Below, piece by piece: positions 15,605 to 23,152 of a DNA stretch of 26,656 nucleotides. This stretch comes from Chlamydiota bacterium (lineage in GTDB: Bacteria; Auribacterota; UBA3054; B51-G9). The position numbers were made by a program, and so were the translations under genes. The DNA is taken from the NCBI GenBank assembly GCA_003648225.1, contig QMOL01000007.1, forward strand, positions 1 through 26,656, in the 5' to 3' direction. Within the stretch, counting starts at the first letter, position 1, and every line of letters begins with the position of its first letter. The notes beneath the pieces are model-generated. The model was given only the letters and a program-made list of their open reading frames with translations, searched no databases and was not told the origin of the DNA.

Positions 15605-17890
15605 GTGGAGGGAAATACTATTAAGACGTTTACTGCTTCATTTTGGCCAAAAGATAATCAAGACAACAATGCCGTAGATTCTTATGCATTGTTTAGAGGT
15701 TCTTTTATTCTTGATGAGGAAACCGAGGCTGTGTTCAATATCTTGGGCACTCATTGGTTTCAAGCGTTTATTGATAATAATTTTCTTACTGAAGGTCCGG
15801 CAAGATTCCCCGCAGATTATCCCGAATACGAAACTATTAGAAAATCTCTGCCACCGGGTAAACATGTTATTTCAGCCATTGTGCATAATCATGGTGTTGA
15901 TACACGTTTACTTTGCGGCTCGATAATCAAACCTTTTTTCGCTTGCGGGACAGCAGAAACTAATATACCGATTAAATGGAAATGTAAGAAAGCTGACGGC
16001 TTTATCCCGTCTTCAGTTAGAACCAATCCGCAATTCTCGTGGATCGAATGGGTGAATACAAAAGATAATCCTACTGAGTGGCAGAAAATCGACTTCAATG
16101 ACTCAGAATGGGAAGAGGTTATCTATTTTAATCCGGATATCGGGTTACCAAAACCTCTAAATATCTCTGGAATCTATAGAATCCATCACAAATTATCGCA
16201 TACTGATGAAGGTAAACTAACAGGTCCTTTTGATTTTATTTCTCCACCAAAATGGGAAAAAGAATATGACGTGACATGGTATAAACGATCACTTGCAAAT
16301 ATAAAAAATGATGACATAAACGGCGTTTGGAGAAGATATGACCTTGGACGCGTTCGTCTTGGATATCCTGAATTTGTACTTGAGCTTCCGGAAAACTCCG
16401 TTGTTGAATTTGCTCTGTGTGAATCACTATCTGATGGAAAAGTTACACCGTATATTAATTTATCTGCCGGTCTCTCAAGAAATTTAGACCATTACATCGC
16501 AAAAGGAGGAATACAAAAATTTTCGCCAATTACTCCGAGAGCGGGAAGATTTCTCGAAATTTATATCAAAGCGCCGATAGATAAAGTTAAGTTTATAAAC
16601 GAAGATTTTATCGAACGAACTTATTATAATAAAAAAACCGGGGATTTTGAATGCGATAACTCTATACTCGGAAAAATATGGGAAGCAGGAATAAATACTT
16701 TAAATGCTTGCGCTGAAGACGCGGTTACTGATAACCCGACAAGAGAAAGAGGACAATGGACCGGTGACGCTTTGCCGTCAACTGCTATCGCTTCTGTCGC
16801 TTATCCGGATTTAAAAATCTCTGCGCGCGGCTTGCGACAAGCAGCTTTTTGCGCAGATGAAACAGGACTCGTTGCCGGTCTTCATCCGGGACATAAACTT
16901 CATTTTATCAGTTACTCGCTTCTCTGGGCTGACGCGAATATTAATTATTATAAAATTACAGGAGATACAGCTGTTCTTGAGGAACTGTTTCCTTTCGCTG
17001 AAAAAAACATTGCAGCTTGCGAAAATAAATTGACACCTGACGGTATCAATGTTTCAAATGTTCATAACTTTATAGATTGGGGATATATCAGTAATAATCC
17101 TAAAGCAGATGTTGCGACAACTTTATTGTTTTATTCCGCTCTTAATTCAATGATTAAATGGTGTGATATTCTCGGATTTAATGATGAACATTATAAATCT
17201 TTAGCAGCAAAAGTTCGATCGATTATTCTTAAAAAACTCAACCCGGAAATTAAGAAAAACAATTGGGATAAAATCGGCTATCATTCCGCAGTACTCGCTT
17301 TGAAAAACAACTTGTTAGAAAAAGAAAACATCAGCACAGCTGTTGACTTTATCAAACAACATATTTTATCCTGCTTTCCTAATAATCCCGATGCGCCGCA
17401 GCAAACTGATTCATCAGTTTCTAATCGGCAGCTTATCACGCCGTATTTCTCTTATTTTACTTTTCCGGTTTTAATTAAATATGGCGAAATAAGTTTCGTG
17501 CTTAGCCAAATTGAAAAATGCTGGGGATGGTTCCTCGAAAACGGACTCACAACTATCGCGGAAGTCTTTAACCTGAACTGGTCGCATTGCCATGTATGGT
17601 CGGCGACTCCAACTGCTGTTCTATCGCAGTATTGTCTCGGAATAATTCCACGGTATGATATGGGAGATAAACATTTTACTTTCGCCCCGCATCCCGGAAA
17701 CCTGAATTTCGCGAAAGGGAAAATCCCTGTTAATGGGACGAATGAAGTTATTGAGATTGAATGGCAGAAAGATAACGGAAAGTTAAACTGTACCTTAAAA
17801 TCAAAACTTCCTGTTTTTATTCATGTTATTAAAGATAATTCAGAAATAGAATTTATTAATCTGAAAAATTCCGCTTCTTTTATCTATTAA
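15605..17890 (+). CDS. α-L-rhamnosidase, GH78-like six-hairpin glycosidase
   Basis: It probably removes L-rhamnose from plant, algal or bacterial glycans and feeds RhaA. The 761-residue protein begins with a β-sandwich (VDSYALFRGSFIL...PGKHVISAIVHNHG), which is usual at the N-terminus of this family. An (α/α)6 barrel follows from about residue 350. Two family signatures are clear: DNPTRERGQWTGDAL (376-390), with E381 as the probable general acid, and TTIAEVF, with E653 as the probable base, followed by SHCHVWSATPTAVLSQYCLGI. No signal peptide is visible, so it may be cytoplasmic and act on imported oligosaccharides. The start is uncertain. GTG at 15605 has no ribosome site, but a GGAGG at 15607-15611 lies 8 bases before an in-frame ATT at 15620. 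No in-frame ATG is available near either. Confidence 0.88.
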   Translation: MEGNTIKTFTASFWPKDNQDNNAVDSYALFRGSFILDEETEAVFNILGTHWFQAFIDNNFLTEGPARFPADYPEYETIRKSLPPGKHVISAIVHNHGVDTRLLCGSIIKPFFACGTAETNIPIKWKCKKADGFIPSSVRTNPQFSWIEWVNTKDNPTEWQKIDFNDSEWEEVIYFNPDIGLPKPLNISGIYRIHHKLSHTDEGKLTGPFDFISPPKWEKEYDVTWYKRSLANIKNDDINGVWRRYDLGRVRLGYPEFVLELPENSVVEFALCESLSDGKVTPYINLSAGLSRNLDHYIAKGGIQKFSPITPRAGRFLEIYIKAPIDKVKFINEDFIERTYYNKKTGDFECDNSILGKIWEAGINTLNACAEDAVTDNPTRERGQWTGDALPSTAIASVAYPDLKISARGLRQAAFCADETGLVAGLHPGHKLHFISYSLLWADANINYYKITGDTAVLEELFPFAEKNIAACENKLTPDGINVSNVHNFIDWGYISNNPKADVATTLLFYSALNSMIKWCDILGFNDEHYKSLAAKVRSIILKKLNPEIKKNNWDKIGYHSAVLALKNNLLEKENISTAVDFIKQHILSCFPNNPDAPQQTDSSVSNRQLITPYFSYFTFPVLIKYGEISFVLSQIEKCWGWFLENGLTTIAEVFNLNWSHCHVWSATPTAVLSQYCLGIIPRYDMGDKHFTFAPHPGNLNFAKGKIPVNGTNEVIEIEWQKDNGKLNCTLKSKLPVFIHVIKDNSEIEFINLKNSASFIY

Positions 17891-17901
17891 AATATATCAG
17901 C

Positions 17902-17987
17902 AATCCAATAATCCAATAATCCAATAATCCAATAATCCAATAATCCAACAATCCAATAATCCAACAATCCAATAATCCAACAATCCA
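17902..17987. repeat. 8-bp tandem repeat (AATCCAAT/AATCCAAC)
   Basis: Ten full copies and a partial one of an 8-bp unit. The first five are AATCCAAT; after that AATCCAAC and AATCCAAT alternate. It lies 12 bp after the rhamnosidase stop and ends next to the palindromic element. The 8-bp period does not keep a reading frame unless three units change together. It looks like a microsatellite that could vary in length by slippage. Read on the minus strand it gives an artefactual LLDYWI-type peptide. Confidence 0.9.
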
Positions 17988-17988
17988 T

Positions 17989-18029
17989 GACGCGCTGGGA
18001 ACCCAGCATACGCGGGTCAAGAGCGCGTC
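17989..18029. repeat. Dispersed palindromic element, copy 1
   Basis: The ends are a perfect 8-bp inverted repeat, GACGCGCT (17989-17996) and AGCGCGTC (18022-18029). A second, inner inverted repeat GCTGGG-AA-CCCAGC lies at 17994-18007. The core CCCAGCATACGCGGG (18002-18016) and TCAAGAGCG (18017-18025) recur at 22943-22998. It can fold as a hairpin in the leader of the following URO-D-thioredoxin gene, about 25 bases before its ribosome site. Confidence 0.65.
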
Positions 18030-18064
18030 TTACTATACAATAATTCATTTCATAGGAGACTAAA

Positions 18065-19693
18065 ATGACAGGTAAAAAATTATTATTAAAAGCTCTGCAT
18101 AATGAGCAAACTGAACGTACACCATGGGTGCCTTTCGTCGGATGCCATGCCGCATCGCTAATCGGAAAAACAGCTACCGAATTCCTTAAATCTAAAGAAC
18201 TCATCGTTGAAGGTGTAGGGGAAGCAATCAAAAGATATAAACCCGATGGAATTCCCGTCGCTTTCGACCTTCAGATTGAAGCAGAAATCCTCGGCTGCCA
18301 GCTAAACTGGGCTGATGATAATCCTCCTGCTGTTACTACTCATCCGCTTTCCGAAGATGTTACTCTTGAAGATTTGAAAATTCCCGGTCCTGATGACGGT
18401 AGATTTCCTGTTGTACTCGATGCCACACGCGAACTTGTAGAAAAACATCCTGATGTTGCTTTTTACGGATTAATTACCGGTCCGTTTACTCTCGCTCTTC
18501 ATCTTCTCGGTCCTAATATTTTTATGGCGATGTATGATGATGTCGAAGGTATAAAAAAAATTATGGAATTTTGTAAAGATGTCGCCGTTAAAGCAGCGGA
18601 ATATTATATCGAGGCAGGTTGCGATATCGTCGCGATAGTTGACCCGATGACAAGTCAGATTGGTCCCGACCACTTTGCTGAATTTGTAACTCCTTATGTT
18701 GCGCCGGTTTTTGACGCAATCCGCGCAAAAGGAAAATTCTCCTCTTTCTTCGTATGTGGACACGCTCAGGCGAATATCGAAGAAATGTGTAAAACAGGTC
18801 CCGATAATGTCTCTATCGATGAAAATATCCCCCTCGCTTATGTTAAAGAAATTTGCGAAAAATATAATATTAGTTTCGGCGGGAATATGCAGCTCACTAT
18901 CGTTCTTCTCTTCGGGACAACCGACGACTGCATGAGAAACGCGATGGACTGTATGACCGTTGGCGGAAATAAAGGTTTTATTCTCGCGCCGGGATGTGAT
19001 ATTCCTTACGCAACTCCTCCGGAAAATCTTGAGATTGTGGCTAAACTGGTTAATGACCCTTATCAACAGGAAATAGCAAAAACTCTCGCTGTAAAACAAT
19101 CCGATCCTGAAAAAAATCTAGATATGAGCGATTATGGCAAACTGGATAAAGTCGTTATCGATGTTATTACTCTCGATTCTGAAGCATGCGCTCCATGTCA
19201 GTATATGGTTGAATCGGTCAAAGCGGTCGTCCCTGAATTTGAAGATTTGGTGATATGGCGTGAACATAAAATTAAAGAACCTGATTCAGTTGACTTTATG
19301 ACCGGTATGATGGTCAGGAACATCCCCACAATTTGTATCGATGGAGAAATCGTCTTTGTCAGCAGAATCCCGGCAAGAGATGAAATGATTAATGCTATCC
19401 AAAAACAAATTAATAAAAAATTAAGAATTCATTTGAAAAAATTCAGCAGCGAAATACTGGTGCTGGGCAGCGGTTGTGACGCGTGTAAAAAAACTAAAAA
19501 AAATGTCGAAAAGGCTATTAAAGAACTCGGAGTTCAACTTCCAATAAAAATTATCTCTGATGATGTACAAATCGCCGCTTTCGGCGTGGATATGACTCCT
19601 GCTGTTATAACCGTTCAAAATATCGTTAAATCAAGCGGAATAATCCCGAAAGTGGAAGTAATTAAAGAATGGATTAAGGATATGAGAATTTGA
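18065..19693 (+). CDS. Uroporphyrinogen decarboxylase/MtaA-type methyltransferase domain fused to two thioredoxin-fold domains
   Basis: The protein has 542 residues with a clear TAGGAG ribosome site. Residues 1-340 are a URO-D/MtaA-type barrel (KKLLLKALHNEQTERTPWVPFVGCHAA; MTSQIGPDHFAEFVTPY; FFVCGHAQANIEEM; LAPGCDIPYATPPEN). MtaA and MtbA hold zinc with His-x-Cys and a later Cys. Here C231 and C311 are kept, the His position is F229, and a His follows at 233 (C-G-H). Residues about 362-448 are a first thioredoxin-like domain with C375-A-P-C378 and a probable cis-proline P421. Residues about 463-540 are a second, of the small redox-disulfide/Thioredoxin_3 type, with C471-D-A-C474 and P512. The reaction is unknown; a redox-linked corrinoid methyl transfer is the best inference. 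It is probably the last gene of the rhamnose unit. Confidence 0.85.
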   Translation: MTGKKLLLKALHNEQTERTPWVPFVGCHAASLIGKTATEFLKSKELIVEGVGEAIKRYKPDGIPVAFDLQIEAEILGCQLNWADDNPPAVTTHPLSEDVTLEDLKIPGPDDGRFPVVLDATRELVEKHPDVAFYGLITGPFTLALHLLGPNIFMAMYDDVEGIKKIMEFCKDVAVKAAEYYIEAGCDIVAIVDPMTSQIGPDHFAEFVTPYVAPVFDAIRAKGKFSSFFVCGHAQANIEEMCKTGPDNVSIDENIPLAYVKEICEKYNISFGGNMQLTIVLLFGTTDDCMRNAMDCMTVGGNKGFILAPGCDIPYATPPENLEIVAKLVNDPYQQEIAKTLAVKQSDPEKNLDMSDYGKLDKVVIDVITLDSEACAPCQYMVESVKAVVPEFEDLVIWREHKIKEPDSVDFMTGMMVRNIPTICIDGEIVFVSRIPARDEMINAIQKQINKKLRIHLKKFSSEILVLGSGCDACKKTKKNVEKAIKELGVQLPIKIISDDVQIAAFGVDMTPAVITVQNIVKSSGIIPKVEVIKEWIKDMRI

Positions 19694-19812
19694 AACTTGA
19701 AACTCAAAGGATAACTGCGTATACCGGTTAAAACTTGCATTTTAAAACTCTATCTCTATAAACGTTGATATTCTTATGTGATAATTTTTTGTCCGTGCCA
19801 ATTAACATAATT

Positions 19813-20463
19813 ATGCCAAAATTCAATATTCACTTAGCGGTTAAACTTCTTGATGAAGCGATAAGAGAAATGAAAATCCCTTATCTTTCAAAACCGCATG
19901 TTAAATGTGACCCTTTTAGAACGCTCATCGCGTGTATTCTTAGTTTAAGAACAAAAGACAAAACTACATACGCGGCGTCCGAACGGCTTTTTGCTCACGC
20001 TGATACACCATTGCTGATGTTGAAACTCGGTGAGAAAAAAATCGCAAAATTAATTTACCCGGTGGGCTTTTATAATCAAAAATCAAAACAAATAATTAAT
20101 ATCTGTAAAACTCTCCTTGAAAAATATGACGGCAAAGTCCCAAACAAAATTGATGAACTCTTAAAATTTAATGGCGTTGGGAGAAAAACAGCTAATTTAG
20201 TTGTAACTGAAGCATTTAATAAACCGGGAATTTGCGTTGACACTCATGTCCATCGAATAAGCAATCGCTGGGGTTATATTAAAACAAAAACACCTGATGA
20301 AACAGAACTAATATTAAGGAAAAAACTCCCTGAAAAATATTGGATAAATTTTAACCGCCTGCTCGTTACTTACGGCCAAAATTTATGCCTCCCCCTCTCT
20401 CCAAAGTGCAGCCAATGTAAAATATCATCAATGTGCAAAAAAATCGGCGTGAAAAAAAAATAG
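19813..20463 (+). CDS. nth: Endonuclease III (DNA glycosylase/AP lyase)
   Basis: A base-excision repair enzyme that removes oxidised pyrimidines and cleaves at the abasic site. The helix-hairpin-helix LLKFNGVGRKTANLVV holds the catalytic Lys. The catalytic Asp is in CVDTHVHRISNRW. The C-terminus has the [4Fe-4S] pattern C-x6-C-x2-C-x5-C (CLPLSPKCSQCKISSMC). I use the ATG at 19813, giving 216 residues, close to E. coli Nth (211). The frame is open further upstream to a TTG at 19765 and a GTG at 19795, but those would add a low-complexity extension unlike the family, and none of the candidates has a clear ribosome site. It is 119 bp after the URO-D-thioredoxin gene and functionally unrelated to it. 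Confidence 0.93.
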   Translation: MPKFNIHLAVKLLDEAIREMKIPYLSKPHVKCDPFRTLIACILSLRTKDKTTYAASERLFAHADTPLLMLKLGEKKIAKLIYPVGFYNQKSKQIINICKTLLEKYDGKVPNKIDELLKFNGVGRKTANLVVTEAFNKPGICVDTHVHRISNRWGYIKTKTPDETELILRKKLPEKYWINFNRLLVTYGQNLCLPLSPKCSQCKISSMCKKIGVKKK

Positions 20464-20782
20464 CATCATTACTATCCGGTTAGATTTTGTAAAATTATTA
20501 TCAGTTTATTTTTTTACCGGACATTAGTGATATAAAATGCGAATATAAAACGTAAACAATGTAGCCGCAAGCATTCCCACTTTTGGCCCCCCTTCAAAGG
20601 GGAGACTTTCGCCGGCAGCTACATTTTTCCCATCAGCTCAAGCTTGACACGACACTAGTCAAACGAAATATTAGCTTTTTGATATAATATATTATTTTTC
20701 AGCCTTCATTTCTATTTTTATTTTTTCCATGTCTTATTTGACAGAACCACATCAGGGACTTCCATCGGATTACCTGTGAAGA
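20464..20782. other. Gene-free convergent intergenic region
   Basis: This 319-bp stretch lies between the convergent nth gene and the glycosidase gene. I see no credible gene. It holds the nested palindrome at 20558-20625 and A+T-rich sequence otherwise. A weak inverted pair, TCCGGT (20475-20480) and ACCGGA (20516-20521), could end nth transcription, but it lacks a following T-run. Confidence 0.7.
20558..20625. repeat. Nested palindromic intergenic element
   Basis: The outer arms AATGTAGC (20558-20565) and GCTACATT (20618-20625) are a perfect inverted repeat. Inside is a G+C-rich hairpin, CCCCT-TCAA-AGGGG. The right arm with its neighbour, GGCAGCTACATTT (20614-20626), is an exact reverse complement of AAATGTAGCTGCC at 22849-22861, on the other side of the glycosidase gene. 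It may serve as a bidirectional terminator or be a mobile-type repeat remnant. Confidence 0.5.
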
Positions 20783-22732
20783 TTATGGAAGAGTCAACGA
20801 ACTGCGTACTTTTAATTTACTTGGCTGCGGCATTAGCCGCAGTGATAGAACCGGTGAGCCGGCTTCGCCAAAATCGCCACTGATGCAAACTGTTTCAATT
20901 AACGCATACGAGCCGGGCTGACAATCAACGCTCATTACCAATTCCTTGCGTTCGCCGGGTTTTATCTTAATACTTGTTGGTAATTTTACGATCCATCTTG
21001 TCGGTGCCTTCACGCGTAATGTGCCTGTCACCGTGTTAGACCCAAAATTGTAAACAAAGATCGGAATGGATTCACACTTTTTCGATGAAATGCGATAGGC
21101 CGAGAGATTTAGAGAAATGTTCTCTTTGGGCCACAATGATTGAAACACAACATGTGATGGTTCGCCTTTTGCAGGCGTTGGTGCGGGTTGAGGAATTTGC
21201 AGCATTTTTCCGGAAAATGTGTTCTTAGGGAAAATAGCAAAGACCGGTGAATGAGTGAGAACGATGTCTTTGTCTTCAGTTCTTTTGCGACCCAGATTAT
21301 CGTAGGCTGCCAGCGAAGATGAAATATTCAGATATGTTCCGCTACCGTCCGTCCATGCCGCCAGCACATCCCGATTCTGTCCATCCGGCCGGGACCTGAA
21401 AACAAATGCATTCACATCTCCGCCGGCAGGAGTCAATCTCGGAGATGATGCTTTTAGTTTTCCGAGAAACTTGGCACCTGCCAGCAAACGCCCGCACGCG
21501 GCAACAGCCAGAAATGCCGGACGGGGCGTAAGATCCTTGTGCAAAACTCCATATTGAGTTTTGCCTTCAACATAATGCGGCAGCATGAAATAGAATACTT
21601 GCGCGGAACCCTCAGCCAAGGATGCTGCATACACTTTCGCCACGCGTTCAGCCTGTAACCGTAAGTCAGCTTTTCCAGGTTCCTGTTTTTGGTCATCACC
21701 TGACCAATGCACCGGCACATTGCATTCGGTTACCCACAATGGCCGACCTGCCGCCACCTTCCGGAATTTTTCATAAATTCCCGGATAGGCATTGATGTCA
21801 GCATAATGATGGAAGTTAAATGTATCAAAATATGGCCACACGTGATTATCATTCAAATTCGCCAAGATTGCCAACTGTGGTAATGCGAACACGTTCATAC
21901 ATGCAATAACTTCAGGATTACCGGCTTTCAGTCCGAGATAAGATGCTTTTTGCAAGGACGCCATCTCAGCTCCGGTATGACCACCAAAATTTTCGATATC
22001 AGCCTCATTCCACGGCTCAAACGCGCAGACTTTTCCCTTCCAGCGGCGTGCCATTTGGCGCTGGAAAGCAAAAACGTCACGCAGGTCAAGTGGGAAACGT
22101 TTAGGATCCCGGTTAGCCCAGGACGGGGAGGAATGATGAACCTGCAGTACATTCAACCGGGCAGCAGATTGGCATTCGGCTGTATCGTCATACTTACTTG
22201 AATTTACAAATTTGCCCCTAACAGGTTCCATCTCATTCCATGACAATCGGTCGCGTACCCAGTTGATTCCAGCCAATGTGCACAGGTTAGCCACTTCCGG
22301 CTGCTCCTCTTTATTGTAGAACCATGCCATTGCCACGTCAACACTTATAGGCGAAGATTGCGGCGTGGGTTCAATTAACGGCGCAAGAACTCCAAGCGTG
22401 GTGCGACGTATTCCATCTACATATAACTCATAGTAACCTGTAGGAAGTTTGCCTAACTCAGCGCGGTCGTTTTTCACCTTTCCTTGGGCAACAGTATTCC
22501 CATCATAATCGGTCGCAGTCCATATTTTTTCAGCGGAAAGTGGAACATTCACTTCTTCGCCAGCGAGGAAAATGTTTCCGGGATGATGAGGAATCGAAAC
22601 GGGAATCCGGCGGTCCATCCGATGATCTGTCTGATGGTTCATCTGTGCGGTAGACATACACACTGAAAGGAGCAGTGCGATCGCGACTGTCAATTCAAAT
22701 TTTAATACAGTAAATGTAATGATTTTAGACAT
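20783..22732 (-). CDS. Secreted glycoside hydrolase, clan GH-A-like (β/α)8 barrel
   Basis: The protein has 649 residues. Residues 1-30 are a signal peptide (KFELTVAIALLLSVCMSTAQ). Residues about 45-120 are a β-domain (FLAGEEVNVPL...TGYYELYVDG). About residues 130-420 are a (β/α)8 barrel resembling GH39/GH5-type enzymes, with the acid/base E243 in FEPWNEADIENFGG and the nucleophile E336 in LWVTECNVPVHW. The C-terminal 100 residues resemble a NEW3-type β-sandwich (IPIFVYNFGSNTV...IKPGERKELVMSV). The substrate is not clear from the sequence; a glycan-degrading role outside the cell is inferred. The base composition is visibly richer in G+C than the genes on either side, which suggests a different origin. 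The ribosome site is weak (TGGAAA). It is convergent with nth. Confidence 0.82.
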   Translation of the reverse strand: MSKIITFTVLKFELTVAIALLLSVCMSTAQMNHQTDHRMDRRIPVSIPHHPGNIFLAGEEVNVPLSAEKIWTATDYDGNTVAQGKVKNDRAELGKLPTGYYELYVDGIRRTTLGVLAPLIEPTPQSSPISVDVAMAWFYNKEEQPEVANLCTLAGINWVRDRLSWNEMEPVRGKFVNSSKYDDTAECQSAARLNVLQVHHSSPSWANRDPKRFPLDLRDVFAFQRQMARRWKGKVCAFEPWNEADIENFGGHTGAEMASLQKASYLGLKAGNPEVIACMNVFALPQLAILANLNDNHVWPYFDTFNFHHYADINAYPGIYEKFRKVAAGRPLWVTECNVPVHWSGDDQKQEPGKADLRLQAERVAKVYAASLAEGSAQVFYFMLPHYVEGKTQYGVLHKDLTPRPAFLAVAACGRLLAGAKFLGKLKASSPRLTPAGGDVNAFVFRSRPDGQNRDVLAAWTDGSGTYLNISSSLAAYDNLGRKRTEDKDIVLTHSPVFAIFPKNTFSGKMLQIPQPAPTPAKGEPSHVVFQSLWPKENISLNLSAYRISSKKCESIPIFVYNFGSNTVTGTLRVKAPTRWIVKLPTSIKIKPGERKELVMSVDCQPGSYALIETVCISGDFGEAGSPVLSLRLMPQPSKLKVRSSLTLP

Positions 22733-22942
22733 AATTTTCCAGTTGGTTTTTAAATTTATAATTTATTATTTAACAATTTTTAAAATCTCATCGTCAGGCA
22801 AGACCCAATTCCGGCGAGTAATGTTAAGTGTGAAAACTAAACGAATATAAATGTAGCTGCCATCGAGAATAGCGAGATGGTAGTTTTCAATGTAACAATA
22901 ATATTGGTGTATTTTTTTTAGAACATAGTTTTTGCATAAATA

Positions 22943-22998
22943 CACGCTGAACCAGGCATCCCAGCATACGCGGGACACATACGCCGGTCAAGAGCGTG
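22943..22998. repeat. Dispersed palindromic element, copy 2
   Basis: The ends are CACGCT (22943-22948) and AGCGTG (22993-22998), an inverted repeat. The core CCCAGCATACGCGGG (22960-22974) and TCAAGAGCG (22988-22996) are identical to copy 1 at 17989-18029. Between them is an extra stretch ending ATACGCCGG that looks like a partial duplication of the core. The arm sequences differ between the copies but still pair. Confidence 0.65.
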
Positions 22999-23120
22999 GA
23001 CTCCAACAAGAATAGTCGCCGGAAATGATTCTTACAAAATATCTTTTCGAGTATCTCCTAATTAATAATTTATCTCGCTAAGGCGCTAAATACGCAAAGA
23101 TATCAAACAACAATAAATGC

Positions 23121-23141
23121 CGCTCCGCGCATGTCGGGGCG
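23121..23141 (-). terminator. Possible terminator of the cohesin-like giant gene
   Basis: Just after the stop codon at 23153, read on the minus strand, CGCCCC pairs with GGAGCG (one G-T pair) around a 9-base loop. It is followed by a T-rich run (GCATTTATTGTTGTTTG). The stem is short and the T-run broken, so this is only a fair candidate. Confidence 0.35.
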
Positions 23142-23152
23142 ATTGAATGAAT

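Larger units (their letters stand above)
22733..23152. other. Gene-free intergenic region with repeat remnants
   Basis: This 420-bp stretch separates two minus-strand genes and must hold the promoter of the glycosidase gene, but I cannot place one convincingly. It contains AAATGTAGCTGCC (22849-22861), a hairpin CTGCCATC/GATGGTAG just beside it, the second dispersed palindrome (22943-22998), a phrase CGCTAAGGCGCTAAATACGC near 23077 of the kind often found in intergenic repeats, and a terminator-like hairpin at 23121-23141. I see no credible coding sequence. Confidence 0.6.

Noticed and set aside
17902..17987. Tandem repeat considered as a CRISPR array
   Set aside because: The unit is 8 bp with no spacers and no cas genes nearby; it is a microsatellite.
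17887..18231. A 114-codon minus-strand frame with repeated LLDYWI peptides
   Set aside because: It is only the translation of the 8-bp tandem repeat plus the antisense of the URO-D-thioredoxin gene; no ribosome site or family resemblance.
20759..20791. Inverted repeat CTTCCAT/ATGGAAG at the glycosidase stop as a terminator
   Set aside because: The stem is 7 bp with a 19-base loop, overlaps the stop codon and is not followed by a T-run on the minus strand.
22766..22978. 70-codon minus-strand frame upstream of the glycosidase gene
   Set aside because: It runs through the repeat remnants and the dispersed palindrome, has no ribosome site and resembles no known protein.
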